Part shown: piece by piece, positions 10,082 to 22,134 of the stretch
Numbering within the stretch: the stretch's first letter is position 1
Layout: every line of letters begins with the position of its first letter
Origin: Eucommia ulmoides
Lineage: Eukaryota > Streptophyta > Magnoliopsida > Garryales > Eucommiaceae
NCBI GenBank assembly: GCA_016647705.1
Contig: CM028338.1
Span: 17,629,577 to 17,693,576 of the forward strand
Direction: 5' to 3'
DNA: 64,000 nucleotides
Notes under the pieces: model-generated
Databases searched by the model: none
What the model was told of the DNA's origin: nothing
Seen by the model: the letters and a program-made list of their open reading frames with translations, nothing else
Position numbers and translations under genes: made by a program

Positions 10082-12356
10082 AGAACAAACCTAGTAGGAC
10101 GCAATTGTGTGCATTTGGCTACTGTTTTGAGAATGAAACAGTAGCCAAATGCTGCCTTAGTGTACTGTAAAGTAAATCTAACAAACCTATTAGGAGTTTT
10201 TTCTTAATTTACAAAGCCATATTCGCTAGAGTTTTTAGATCTACACGGTCCTTTTCTTTATATATTTTATAAATAAATAAATGTTATTTTATTTTTTTAT
10301 TTACTAACACATATATTTATTAACTTTTGAGTCTTTACAATATCTTCCTACACCTTTCTCCTTCCTCCATCCTATTCTCTGACGAATAACATTGCCGGCA
10401 TGGGTGACGTTGCCAGATTTGTCACTAAATTATTTACTGATGGATTATGGGGAGCAGGTCGGATCGACCTGCAGAATGTCTACATGGATCCCATGTTTTA
10501 TGGATAGCCATCAAGTGAATGGGTATAGCCTGTGATCTTAAGAATCATGTCTATTTTGTAAACACCCATTAAAACGGACACATCTTTTGAGATTTTTTCT
10601 ATAAATATGTGTTGATACTCTAGAGTTTTTATTCCCATCAGATTACAAAAAATTTGAGTGATTCTGGTTAATAAGTATATGGATATTATTAAAAAATATT
10701 CTAGTAGTATTTTTCTTACCGACGAAAAAAGAAACGAAAGAACAAGTTGTAAACGAGTCTTCCGAATCCAAAATATATGCTTCCGTTTTAATGTTTTTGC
10801 ATTTGCCAAACGTTACAAATATATTATTGCTATTTTTTTTTAGCAACAAATTGAAAATTATTGGCAACAATTTTTTTGTGGCAAAAAATTTAAAATATAT
10901 AGCCACCAAAAAATTCATCAATAATTATCAAAATATTGATAACATATACCTAAAAAATTAAAAAATATAGCTTTCACACCCAAATTCATCTTCGCGCCTG
11001 CAATTGCCGCTCTCCTCTACTTTCTTTGTTCACTCCAAATCTTGGTCATGTTCTCAAGGAAAATCTTCGCGCCTACAATTGTCGCTCTCCTCTGCCTTTC
11101 TTTTTTCGCTCCAATCTTGATGACGTTCTCTACTTTCCTTGTTCAGGTATGGAAGCTGTTGCCCTCTTCTTCAATATTCTCTCCAATCGCCGTTGCCCCT
11201 CCTCTCTAATCTTCGTTGGATCTGTTGCTTCCTCCTGTCTAATCTTCTCTCCTTCGCTCGAGCCGCTGGCCCTGGTTCACTACGACTTGACGCTGTTGTC
11301 CAACCACAAAGGTAATCAATTTCTTTTTACCTGATACATCTTTCTCTTTGTTGTTCACTCTCTCTCTCTCTCTCTCGATCAATATTGGCCATGTTTTGGT
11401 CGTCCACTTAGATCAGAACTATTTAGAGTAATTCCTCCTAAAGTCCTTTTTCTAAGGTCTTTTCAAGGCCCAATATTTTTTAAGAATGATCTAAATTCTC
11501 ATTTTAAAAAATTTGGCTTTAAAAGTCCTATGCGCTGAGTTGACAAACTTTTTTTTTTTTTTTTTTTGCCCCGGTTAATTTAATATATCAAAAACTCTAA
11601 ATTTTCTTATTTCAAAATGTGCTCCTCTCTCTCTCAGATCCACGCCCGTTGCCGCCGTCCTAGCTCGCCACTGTTGCCCCTCGCCCTAGCTCACCGCCGT
11701 CGCCCCTCGTCCTAGCTCGTCGTGGTCGCCATTGTGTCATTGTCTCCATCATCATCGTCGTCTCCTCCATTCGTCGCCGCTTGTCTCCATCATCATCGTC
11801 GTCCATGGTCGTCATCGTCACCGCAAGTTTCGGTTCGTTGTTCGTGGTTGTCGTCTCTCATCTCACCGCCAATGCCTCTCTCTCTCTCTTCCACGTTTTC
11901 TCCACCCCTCTATGTTTTCAGATTATTTCTTCGCCAATCTTGGCTAGATCTAACCAGATCAATTAGATTTGGTTAGATCTAGCCTAGATTCGATTCACCT
12001 TCACTGCCCTCGCCATTCTCTGTTCCATCTATGTTGTTGTGCCACCGCCACTTGTTCTATTTGATCGTCTCTTCATCACAGCCATTCCGAGGACTTGAAC
12101 AATTATAGGTATTTTTTTGTTCTTTTTTTTTTCTTTTTGCTTTGAATTTTGAGAGATGATTATGTATTTCAAACTCTTTGGTTGCTTAGAACAAGAGAAT
12201 GAATTAGAATTTTAATATTGTTCAAGATAGCCAATTAGATTCAAATAATTTCTTAACTATTTTATTTAGACAATTTATTTGTATCCATTGCTTGCCGTTG
12301 TTATCATTTTTATGTGCAATTGTTTGTGTTATTGTTCATCAAACCTAGCTAATTAA
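10082..12356. other. Unassigned AT-rich DNA with a pyrimidine-rich, Ser/Pro-type low-complexity tract
   Basis: The end of an older MITE-like sequence (GAAACAGTAGCCAAATGCTGCC) is visible at 10134-10155. A (TC)n run lies at 11357-11376, a T-run near 11549-11567, and a CCG/TCG/CAT-rich stretch at 11640-11900 (GCCGTCGCCCCTCGTCCTAG-type repeats). The frames at 11722-11976 translate as Ser/Pro/His-rich low complexity in all three phases, so I do not call a gene. Confidence 0.4.
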
Positions 12357-13660
12357 GTGGATGTCCACTAATTATTTTTAGTGAATACCAGCTGATTGAT
12401 TTTTAGTAGATGTGCACTAATTGTGTAATTTTAAATGGAATTACACAATCAATGATAATTATGCATTTCAACTGTTTGGTTGCTTGAGAGGCGGTGAAAG
12501 AGAAATGAAATTGAATTAAAATTTTAATATTGTTCAAGGTAGTCAATTAGATTCAAATAAGTTCTAACTATTTTATTTAGCTGATTTATTTGTCGTTTTA
12601 TCCATTGTGTGCAATTGTTTGTGTTATTGTTTATTTAAGTGGATATTCACTGATTGTTTTTTATTGGATATCCACTATTGATTTTTAGTAGATATCAACT
12701 GGTTGTGTAATTTTAAGTTGAATTTTAAGTGTATATTTCGGTCATATTTAAGTGGATCTTCCGTTTTGGGAAAATGTCACGGGCTTGAATAAGGAAAGTT
12801 AATTTCCTCATTTTCATGTTATTATTCATCAAACATTGCTAGTAGAGGTAAGTGGATATCTATTGATTGGTTCTAGTGGATATCTACTGATTGATTTTGA
12901 GTGGATATCCATTGACAAATTTGAAATGTTTGATTGTTTATCAAACCTAACTAAATAAAAGTAGTGGATATCTACTAATTATTTTTTAGTGGATGTCTAT
13001 TTGCTCGTGTAATTTTTTTAAGTGGAATTTAAAATTTTGCATAACTCATGTTTAAATGGATTTTCATTTTTTTTTTTAAATATTGATTGTTTCTTTTTTT
13101 TAAAAAAAAAAAAAAAGAAATACTTCATATTTTGAATTGTTGATTTATGTGGATAAATTTGAAATATGTTGTGTGGTTTCGTGCATAGCTCTAGTGGTCT
13201 TCATTTCAGGATTCAATCAACGGAATATCATTCAGAGGCTGAACACAAAGTTATGCCGTCAAGAGTCGGATATATTTTGAGATATGTTCAGTGTTGTAGA
13301 GAGTTTTGTATTTTTCATTTTTTTTTTTTTAATGCAATGAACCTTGATTCTCCATTTGATTTTCAATGGATTTTATTCATAAGAATGTGTTAAGGTAATA
13401 GTTTGATGGTAGTTTGGTTTTTGAATGTCTCAATTCATAATTTTAATTTTTGCGTTTTATATTTTTAAGTGTATTTCTATTTAATTTGTTTATTGGATTT
13501 TCACTTAGATTTCTTCAATAGAGAATTCTTAATTTCGTTCTTTTGTGTGTGAATTTCTGATTGGTTTGATAATTATTTTTATTTTGAGTATTTTCAGTAG
13601 ATATCCACTTAGATTACTTTAGGTGGATATCCACATATATTACTTTTTAATAGATATTAA
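12357..13660. repeat. AT-rich DNA with scattered GTGGATATCCAC palindromes
   Basis: The motif AGTGGATATCCACT(A/G)ATTG and variants recur at about 12357-12420, 12635-12700, 12850-12915, 12965-13010 and 13595-13655. GTGGATATCCAC is a perfect 12-bp palindrome. Copies often come in close pairs joined by TTTTTAGT. No coding sequence is recognised; 13166-13393 is a chance frame. Confidence 0.5.
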
Positions 13661-13955
13661 TTTACATTGAATCTGTTTAGATGTGAACAAATTTGTTATT
13701 CAATAGAGATTTTTTAGTTTTCTTCTAGTGTATTTTAAAAAAGTTATTTACTTTGAATAAAAAATAAATTTTAGTGTTTTTTTTTATTAAGAATTAAATT
13801 TGGGTGGAATTATAAAAAAAAAAAAATTGAAATAAAATTAAGTGAAACATAATCAGGGTATTTATGATATTTTACAAAAAAAAAAAAAAAAAAAAAATTC
13901 AATAAAAACAAAATTAATTGAAATTTTTATTAAAAAATAAAATTAAGTGAAATTT

Positions 13956-13978
13956 TATATATATATATATATATATAT
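13956..13978. repeat. (TA)n microsatellite
   Basis: An uninterrupted TA dinucleotide run in a long AT-rich segment that also has A-runs at 13815-13826 and 13875-13898. Confidence 0.95.
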
Positions 13979-14516
13979 GGAGTTTTGAAAAAACAAAAAT
14001 GGCACAAATGGCATTTCTGTAAATTTTGTAACTATTAAAGGGTAATCTAGGAAGACTAAACATGATGGTACTTTTGGAATAGGCCTAAAAAATTTGGTCC
14101 TTAAAAAGTTATTTTTTGAATAAATGGGAACCCCCAAAAAATTTTCGCAACTATTTATTTGGGCATTAATGCAATTGTTCTTTCATTAATTAACCTAAGT
14201 AATTGATTCTAGACATAAGTAATTGGCAGTTTAATCAATTAATTAACCTAGCCAAGTGAGTGTTTAAGATTGTTTTCTTCTAGAATTTTGTGTTGGTATA
14301 TTTAGCAAAAAATTAATTAAATAATTAATTATTTAATCAATTATTAATTGAAAAATAAACATAAATAAAAAACAGTTTTGATTTCTTTATTACATAAACA
14401 TTCTAGATAACATTACAATAAAAGTATTACAATCAAAATGCTAAACTAGAAAGAAGAAAACTTGTTGTAGAATAAGAAAATAAACAAAAACAAATTACTT
14501 ACTATATAATAACGAG

Positions 14517-14546
14517 AAACAAAAACAAAAACAAAAACAAAAAAAC
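14517..14546. repeat. (AAAAAC)n microsatellite
   Basis: About five hexamer units with a lengthened last A-run. Confidence 0.9.
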
Positions 14547-14712
14547 CACAATAGAATATTAAGACAATCGTTTGATAATTTGTTCTTAAATCAAATTTCA
14601 CTCTCGCTAGGTGCTTACGGTTGAATGAGCATCTGTATACAACGATTATACTACTAGTAGTACCAACACTAGAAACTAGAAGTCGGGCGAACAGAAAAGT
14701 GTAGAATTCTCT

Positions 14713-17236
14713 TGTTGGCCCAGTGAGCTACCCAAGAGGGGGTGAATTGGGTAGATAAAAAATTAATCTAAATAAAATACTTCAAAAAATCAAATAATTA
14801 ATTTTTACCCTAAATTAATTATTATCTTTATAACATTTAAAGTTTCAAACAATTAATTTAATCAATAATAAATTTATCCGAAATTGATTTTTTTTTTTAT
14901 AGCAGCAGATAAGTGTTATAAGTTCTAAGTGCACACCCAAACAACATAAAATAAAGTAAAGGAAATAAACAATGCAGTATACCAGAAATTTATACTGGTT
15001 CACCAAGTTACTATTGGCTAATCCAGTCTTCCGAGCCCCACGGAGAGTCGCACCCACTAAACCACTAAGATTCCTTTAAACATGTAGGAACCAAACCTTT
15101 ATACAATGATTTTTTTCACAGGCTCAGAATCAACCTTTACAATTTCCTTTTTCCAAGCTCAGGAATAACCTTTACAATCCCTTTTCACAGACTCAGGAAT
15201 AATCTTATCTTTTTCCCAAGTTAAAGATTAACCTAATCCTTTCACAGGCTAAGGATCAAACCTAATTCTTTTATACCTTAGGCTAAGAATCAAACCTCAC
15301 AATCACTCAAAATATCATTTTCTCAAGTAAGGATAGAACCTTTACAGTTCACTCACAATTAATCCTAATCAAGAAGAATCACATCTAACCTCTTTTCAAC
15401 GGGAAAAGAGTAATCTAATCTTTTTATACTTAGGTAAAGATCAAACCTCAATCTCTTTACCGGAAGATATTGAAACCCAAAGCTATCCTTAATTAGACAC
15501 TCACAATAGTATCTAATCCGACACACAACTCACCAATCACAATCAAATTGATAAGTTATTTCCACTCGGAGCTTCTACCATCTCAAATCAATTTAAACTC
15601 AATCAATGTCCCGATACTAATGATTGAATTAAGTGAGAAAACTAAAAATCAATTAACCAAGTAAGCGATAATAACAATAAACTCAATTAAGAATACGCTT
15701 GGGACAATCTCAACAGGAAAACATAAATATAATTATAATAGATATGAGTAGCAGACAAATAAGCACGTAATCAGATTTTCACCAAAAATCGTTTTAAAAT
15801 ATTTGTATTCAATTTAAAGTTCAGAAAACGATTTCACAATATCTAAAAATTCAAGCAAGAAAAAAAATATTTAATCACACCAAAGATTAAAAGCTTGGAA
15901 CAGTCTCACCAGAATAACACCGAAGAATTATAGATTGAAACGCTAGACAGCTCAAATTGGTGACGCTTACACAATCAGCGCTTTAACTCAAGAACTCCTC
16001 AACAATTACACAATTTGATCTTTGAAAATAATATCAGAATGATGAATCTTATAAAAGCTTATGAACTGAATAGTTCTTGATATTATATTTTATTATGTGA
16101 AATTTGTAGGCCTATATATAGGGAATTGAAACAAGCCCTCCAACGACTAGTTTCCACAAGATATGTAATTTAAAATTATCTATAGACCTCATATATTGAT
16201 TCCTTTCAATCCTAGTATATTTGACTTAATTATAGCTTTCAAAACATTCAATTTAGTTCCTCAAAGAATTTTCAAACACAAATCGATAAGATAGGAAGTA
16301 TTAAAATGATCGATTTGAGAAACACTTTAATTTCATGTACCAAATCTATATGAATATTCAAATAGGAGTATTATATCTTAAATATATCTATATCCCTAAG
16401 ATTTCTGAATCAATTAAACAAATAACGGCTAGTTAACAGCTAGTTTTAGAATAAATCCTAAAATTTCCACAAAACCAGAAATAAGGTTAACCGGCCTCTA
16501 CCAATTGGTCGACCGATCAATGTAAGATACTAGCCAAGCCAAAACTTCTTGCCAATAAGTCGATCGCTACTTATCCATCTGTCGACCGGACGATTCAGAG
16601 ACATTTATAGGTCGACCTCTTTGTTGACCTAACGATTCAGAAAGTTCATTTTTTGGCCATAGGTCGACCTACCTATTGACTAGAAGATTCAGGGACTTTA
16701 GCTAATTTTCATAAGTAGATCATTCAAACACCATGAGTCGATCGGTCCCTGCTATAGTCTTTCCTTAATTAATTTTCTATTAATTTTTTTTACGTTTTTA
16801 CCCTTTTAACCGATTTCTTTTCTCGGTTACCTCTACTAAATCCTTAAATTCAATTTTAATCAATTATATTTCTTAAATAAATTGTTTCTTCTTCAATTTC
16901 ACATAGGAGCAATTTTTTTAATAATTAGGATCCTATAAAAAATACATAATCATAAAATCAATTTTGTCGTGTGTGATTCTAATCGGGAGACATTAAGAGT
17001 AAAAATATATTAGAGTTGTTTTCACCTAGATTCTTTGAAATCTTCAATCTCTTAGTATTCGTCACTGCATCCTTCACAATTTCCTCATGATGTTATCGTC
17101 TCTGGATTGTCTTTGCATCCTTTATAATTACGTCATGATATTGTCTGAAACTCTTTAAATTGAAACACTCAATAAACACATTAATTTCACAAAAAATATC
17201 AACATTTAATTGTTCATCAAAATCTTAGAATCAACA
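14713..17236 (-). mobile_element. SIRE-like Ty1/copia solo LTR (copy D), 2524 bp, TSD TCTCT
   Basis: On the plus strand it starts TGTTGGCCCAGTGAGC and ends AGAATCAACA (TG...CA). It is flanked by perfect TCTCT at 14708-14712 and 17237-17241. No internal region or second LTR is present, so it is a solo LTR. The functional orientation is minus: in copy F the same end abuts an initiator-tRNA-Met-like PBS and gag. On the minus strand TATATATA lies at 16113-16120, and about 400 bp upstream of it (16500-16745) is a cluster of GTCGAC palindromes. Confidence 0.85.
16500..16745 (-). promoter_or_regulatory. GTCGAC palindrome cluster in SIRE-like LTR D
   Basis: GGTCGACC-type motifs occur at 16507-16514, about 16576, 16611 and 16662, with degenerate copies (GTCGATCG, GTTGACC) between, each followed by 'ANGATTCAGNGA'. 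An enhancer-like role is inference from its place upstream of the TATA box. Confidence 0.45.
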
Positions 17237-17241
17237 TCTCT

Positions 17242-18033
17242 CAAAAACAAGAACAACGTAGACAGGAAAACAGAATACAATGCAGCTTATAGGATCCCTA
17301 ATGCGACAAAATGCATGCCCTTTTATAGGGAGTGAAAATCAACCTGAAAAAAGACTCAGTGTTAAGGTATTCAATGGACAACACTAATCAACTTGCAGTT
17401 ACACACCTGAAGAGACAACTTTCAAGTTTATAAAACCTGCAATATATACTTTAAGCTGTGTTTAGCTATTTGGCTTGGAAATTTTCGAATTAGGTACAAA
17501 ACATCCCAGACCCAGGCTACGGCCAAGACCCGAGCCTGACTGAGCCGGGCAGGCAGTCTGTTAGTCGGTGACGGCAGCGCGTATGCGCGTGGCTTTATTT
17601 ATTTTATAGACTTTAGTTTTGTTTCTATCTATATCTTTTAACGCCCTAGAGGGCTTATCTACAAGAGGTATATCGAGCCTTAAAAAATGACTTTTTTATT
17701 TTCTTAGGTTATTGATATGGGATAACTCACACTACACATCAATTAATGTCTTCAAGTGAATACTTTAATGAATAATTTTAATTCACCTCTTAAATGATTT
17801 TACACAAATACATATACTATATTCATCTCCTTACCAAGGAAAACACATATGTCCCAAATTATTATTGGGTCCCACAAATAATTGGGTCACAAAATTCCAA
17901 AATAAAATCATTTATTACAACATTTTGTTCTAGAATTCATTATTCTAGAAATTCGGCTCTTTGATTCAGAATTAAAATTTCTTAGCGCTACAAAAGTAGG
18001 TTAATTTATATTTGGTTTATTGTTTTAGTCATA

Positions 18034-18074
<41 letters not shown>

Positions 18075-18434
18075 GTTCCAGAAATAGGTAATAACTAAGC
18101 TTAAAACACTTATTTTTTTCCTATTAATCATCTCTATTGTCATATTCAACCTAATCTTTCTTTGATTTCATGATTATATACAATTACATTGTTTTTCTTT
18201 GACTGATATATATATATACACACACATATATTCTTTTATATTACAGATTAATTGATCTACATGTTGTTAGGACAATCTGTCTTTTTTAATCTTTTTATCT
18301 TGTTTTGAGAGAAACTCATTAGTTAATGTTAGATATGATATAAAATTCCAACTTAATTTATAGATGATATAAAATAGATGAATTCCATGTAGTTGATATT
18401 AATCAAAAATAAAAAAAAAAAACTTTTAAAGGAC
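17242..18434. other. Non-coding flank with (ATT)n at 18035-18073
   Basis: AT-rich DNA without a recognisable gene. A clean ATT trinucleotide run covers 18035-18073, and a short TA/CA run lies near 18206-18230. Part of 17242-18000 probably belongs to the older LTR mentioned at 17321. Confidence 0.5.
17321..17327 (-). promoter_or_regulatory. TATA box of an older LTR-like sequence split by D
   Basis: On the minus strand CCTATAAAAGGGCATGC is followed by a leader that continues across the D insertion (GAGAGAATTCTAC). Upstream on that strand is a GC-rich block (17505-17595) unlike its surroundings. This looks like the U3-R-U5 part of an older copia-type LTR. Its outer limits are not clear. Confidence 0.35.
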
Positions 18435-18446
18435 TAAAATTTGAGG

Positions 18447-19441
18447 AAAACAAAAAGATAAAAAAAATGATAAGTGAAATATTTAGACTTAAAGAATAAA
18501 AAGTAGATTAGGTGTCCGAAGTGGATAAACAGTACCTGTTTTGCACGAAAGTCAATGTTTAGCACCAAGCATAAGACTTGAAGAAAATAAAGGTTACTTT
18601 GACTAAGTGATTTAGGATTTATGCAAATATGTAGAATTAGCACATTTAAAATAAATTAAAAATGGGTTGGGTGCCAGAATTGTAAAAACGAGGTTTAATT
18701 GGTGCAAAACTCGAGGGTTACGTTGATCCATCCATTAACACTTGTAGCAAGAAATACAAAATTTATTTGGATGAGTAGTTTAGGATTTATGCGGAAAAAA
18801 AAAATTGAACACTTGAAGAAATTAAAAAGGGATTGGGTTTCCAAAATACTCAAATGGGGTCTGATTGGTTTGAAACTCGAGGATTAGCATCCCCCGCCCA
18901 TTCAGACTTGTAGAAATAAATAGAAATTAATTTGTATAACCAATTTAGGATTTATGCAAAAAATAAGAATTTGAACTCTTGAAGAAGTTAAAAACAGTTT
19001 GGGTGTCAAAATGCTAAAATGGGGTCCGACTTGCACAAAACTCAAGCGTTAGCTCCATGAGAGACAACAAGAATTGTATGAAGGAACAAAAATAAATTTA
19101 GATAATCGGTTTAGGATTTATGAGAAAAAATAGAGTTTGAATACTTAAAGTAGTGAAAAACGGGTTGGGGGTGCAAAATGCCCAAACAGGGTCCAATTAG
19201 TGCAAAACTCGAGAGTTGGTAGCTACTTATCCATTATGACTTGTAGGAAGAAACAAAAATGAATTTGGATAAGTGGTTTAGGATTTATGAAAAAACAAAT
19301 ATGAATATTTAAAGAAATTAAAAAAAGGTTGAATGTCCAAAACGCCCAAACAAGGTCCGATTGGTGTGAAGCTCAAGGTTTAGCGTCGCCCTGTTCATTA
19401 AGACTTGGAGAAATAAAAAAAAATGAATTTGAATAAGTGGT
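18447..19441. repeat. Diverged tandem satellite, about 166-bp unit, six units
   Basis: The anchor TAGGATTTAT(G) recurs at 18613, 18781, 18946, 19112 and 19279, giving spacings of 168, 165, 166 and 167 bp. Each unit also holds 'GAACACTTGAAGAA', 'GGGTTGGGTGTCCAAAATGC' and 'CTCGAGGGTTAGC'-like blocks. The next anchor would fall at about 19443 and is found at 27398, on the far side of element B, so B interrupts the array. The nucleosome-sized unit is like that of many plant centromeric or subtelomeric satellites. Confidence 0.75.
19437..19441. other. Target-site duplication of element B, left copy
   Basis: GTGGT here and GCGGT at 27392-27396 flank the TG...CA ends of element B, with one change. 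Together they restore the satellite sequence AAGTGGTTTAGGATT. Confidence 0.75.
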
Positions 19442-20895
19442 TGATGAGTGGTTTATTTACCAACAAATCAAATATTTTTAAGTTCAAATATTTGTGTGTT
19501 TTCAAGTATTTTTGTTAGTTTAATATCTTTTTGTATTGTTTTGTAGCTTTATAAATAAATGGGAAATAAGATGCAAATTCGGTTCAGGTGCAGTAACTTT
19601 AAGGCCATTTTTGACAATGATGCAATCCGATTTTGGAAAATCCTACAACATGGAAGTTGTATATATTTGTCTTAGATTTCCATATGTTTTTTAATCACCT
19701 CAATCGGAGCTTGGACGAGAACGTTACAGCGCAAATACAAATCAGGCGCTAGACACTGCCCTCATATCACTGCAGGAAAATAGGTCACTGTAGCGATGAT
19801 TTGGTCACTGCAGTGGTGATTCATTAGTGTGTTTCTTACCCCCTGATCGCTACAGCGATCTTCGGCTCTGCTGCAGCGACCCGACACTAGTTGGTAAGAT
19901 ATTTTCTGGATATTTTTTGGGTATTTTGTACCTCTACTTGTATCCACTTATTCCCACAATACCTAGAACATTTTTGGGAGTTTTTTTAGAGCTCAAGATC
20001 GTACAAAGCAAGAGAGTTCATCAATTGGAGAAGAGGAAACAAGATCAGAGTGGATTTTACGGATGTGGAATTATCCATTTTTCAGATATAAGTTATTCTC
20101 CCTTATTTCTCTCTTTATTTCTGAACTCCTGTTGGTTGTTTGATCATATATATATTATTTTTAGTTGAATATTTGGTTATGGCCATGAGCTAAACATTTA
20201 TTATTTTGGGATTGATATAGTTCATAAATATACATGTTTGAGTAAATCGTTGTTTCGTTATCGGTTGTTCATCTCTATTTGATTGTGTTTACCATTTTTT
20301 TACTTCCATCATATGTTTGTTATGACATTTTGGTTGATTTGAGAATATGGGGTTTGACACTCGGGAGAGGTAACCCCGGATTCGGACTAAGGTTTAAACA
20401 CATCGCAACGTTCTAATGTTTTGGGAAATTATTAGAACGTGTGCAATCCGTGAGGTTGGAGCTAGACTCATGTAATTGTTTAGACGCCAGATAGGGATAT
20501 CGGTGTTGACACAAATTGTATATTCATTCACTTTATACTCGGGAGAGGTAGCGAGTGAGTTTTAGACACCTAGATTGTCGGATAGATTAATGACCATTAA
20601 TGTAAATTAGACTAAATCAAACACGTTTAAGTGAACGAAGTTAATCCCTAAATAATTTATTCTCATAGACGTTATTCTTAGTATTTTAGTTTAATTAGTT
20701 TAGTTTAGTTTTATATTTCTATAATGAAAACATAAAATTGGATCGCCTAGATAAAGTTAGGTTACGACAATTGTGGTATTTAACAATGATTTAAACCAAT
20801 CCTTATGTATACGACAACCTTACTTATCACTATTCTATTAAAATTTGATCTCGTATACTTGCGAGTAATTCAAAGCGATTAAAATATTGCCAACG
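19442..20895 (+). repeat. LTR B1 (5' LTR)
   Basis: It starts TGATGAGTGGTTTATTTACC and ends ATTGCCAACG, where B2 has CGCCAACA. The palindrome cluster at 19755-19890 uses a CTGCAG/CTACAG core, such as CACTGCAGTG at 19806-19815. Confidence 0.85.
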
Positions 20896-20901
20896 AGTTT
20901 T

Positions 20902-20919
20902 TGGCGCCATTACCGGGGA
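20902..20919 (+). other. Primer-binding site, tRNA-Asp type (element B)
   Basis: TGGCGCCATTACCGGGGA, two changes from the tRNA-Asp complement, 6 bp after LTR B1. Confidence 0.9.
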
Positions 20920-21033
20920 TTAATTTTTAGATTGTTGTTGATATTGTGAATAAGTAACTTGATTTTAATTTAGAAATTTATTTTATTTTTAATTTTTGTT
21001 TTTAGTTTTGTTTCTCTTACGAGGTACTTGAAA

Positions 21034-22044
21034 ATGTCTCATCAACAAGTCCTCTTGAGTTTTTCTCAACGGGATTCTGGGCCGTTCTATTGTGCTTGGG
21101 AATGATACAATGAATTTCTATTTTGGTTCCCCAATCATAGTTTCCCGAGGGAGTGTTAACTACTGAACTTCCTCGATGAGTTACAAGTAGCAACAAGAAT
21201 TTGGGTGGAAGGAGGAAATGGTACCACCTCATTTGACCAACTAACCGCGGATGAAGTCTGTTGATTGTTAGAAGACATGGAAAAGTTTGATTTTCAGAGT
21301 TGGAATTATTCAACAGGTCACCAAAGCTTGGGGGATAGTTCCAACATTTCGGCACCATGGATTGACACCCCGGACCAACCTGTAGAGTCTTCTCCTACCC
21401 TAGAAGAGATGTTCGCTGCATTCATGGGAGAGACTTAAGCTTTCTGGAGAGGAACTCATGACCGTCTCAATGAGCATGAGAATCGTTTTGACAATATTGA
21501 GATGACCTGCATTGAAATTGATATGACTGTAACGTCTCTTGAGACACAAATTGGTCAGCTTATTCGCTTTATTGAGGCCGAGTCAGAAGTGGTGGCACTA
21601 AGAGATGCACAAGCCACATCCATCCGTGAAAGCCACTATGAGGAATCAAATACAAGTGGGAGGACTTTGGAGGTGCATTATGAAGATAATTTGAAAGAAG
21701 ACGAGACTCAAGAATTGTTCGTTGATGACAAATTAGAAGATGATTTTGAGTTCTCACCTCATGAAATCCAATTGGTGTTGCCATCACCGATCTAAAACAA
21801 TCACATCTACGAGGATCCGATATGGCTTACTTGTCCTTCACCACCTTTAACTCCATTCATTCAAGCTTCCCAAGCAAATGAGCCGGAGAAAAATCAAGTT
21901 GAGAGCACGAGCCAATTAATGCCATATTTCGCTAAGCATGAGGGCGTTCTGAATCAAGACCCATATGTTGTGTCGTATAACACATACTATGGGCAAAAGT
22001 CTCTCTTTGATGAGCCCTTCTCTGTGTCAAGCCAAGGACATTAA
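21034..22044 (+). pseudogene. gag-like pseudogene of element B
   Basis: The best preserved copy of the short frame in these elements. It starts ATG TCT CAT CAA CAA and runs to a stop in GGACATTAA, about 335 codons. Visible islands are FYCAWE.YNEFLF.FPNH, RIWVEGGNGTTSF, LGDSSNISAPWIDT, SPTLEEMFAA, a heptad-like DNIEMTCIEIDMTVTSLETQIGQLI segment read in pieces, an acidic stretch, and QDPYVVSYNTYYG at the end. In-frame stops are at about 21105, 21261, 21435 and 21793, with a frameshift near 21150. The N-terminal half resembles Retrotrans_gag of Tat/Athila elements; the C-terminal half has no zinc knuckle that I can see. No protease or RT follows. Confidence 0.6.
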
Positions 22045-22055
22045 ACCAAGTGCTT

Positions 22056-22073
22056 CTTGGAAGGTAACCCAAG
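22056..22073 (+). other. Conserved stem-loop 1 of element B
   Basis: CTTGGA-AGGTAA-CCCAAG, a 6-bp stem with one mismatched outer-loop pair, placed 11 bp after the gag-like stop. Confidence 0.55.
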
Positions 22074-22111
22074 TTTTTAAATAAATCAATCTATCACTGC
22101 CGACCACACTC

Positions 22112-22134
22112 GGAGGAGAGATTGTCTAGCCTCC
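22112..22134 (+). other. Conserved stem-loop 2 of element B, followed by AGGTACTTG
   Basis: GGAGGAGAGA and TCTAGCCTCC pair at 8 of 10 positions around the loop TTG; CTAGGTA follows. Confidence 0.55.

Noticed and set aside
9796..10170. 124-codon plus-strand frame as a transposase remnant
   Set aside because: It crosses the right end and target-site duplication of the hAT-like element and has no hAT dimerisation or catalytic motif.
11722..11976. Ser/Pro-rich 84-codon frame
   Set aside because: All three phases of this TC/CCG-rich tract are open and low complexity, so openness is a composition effect.
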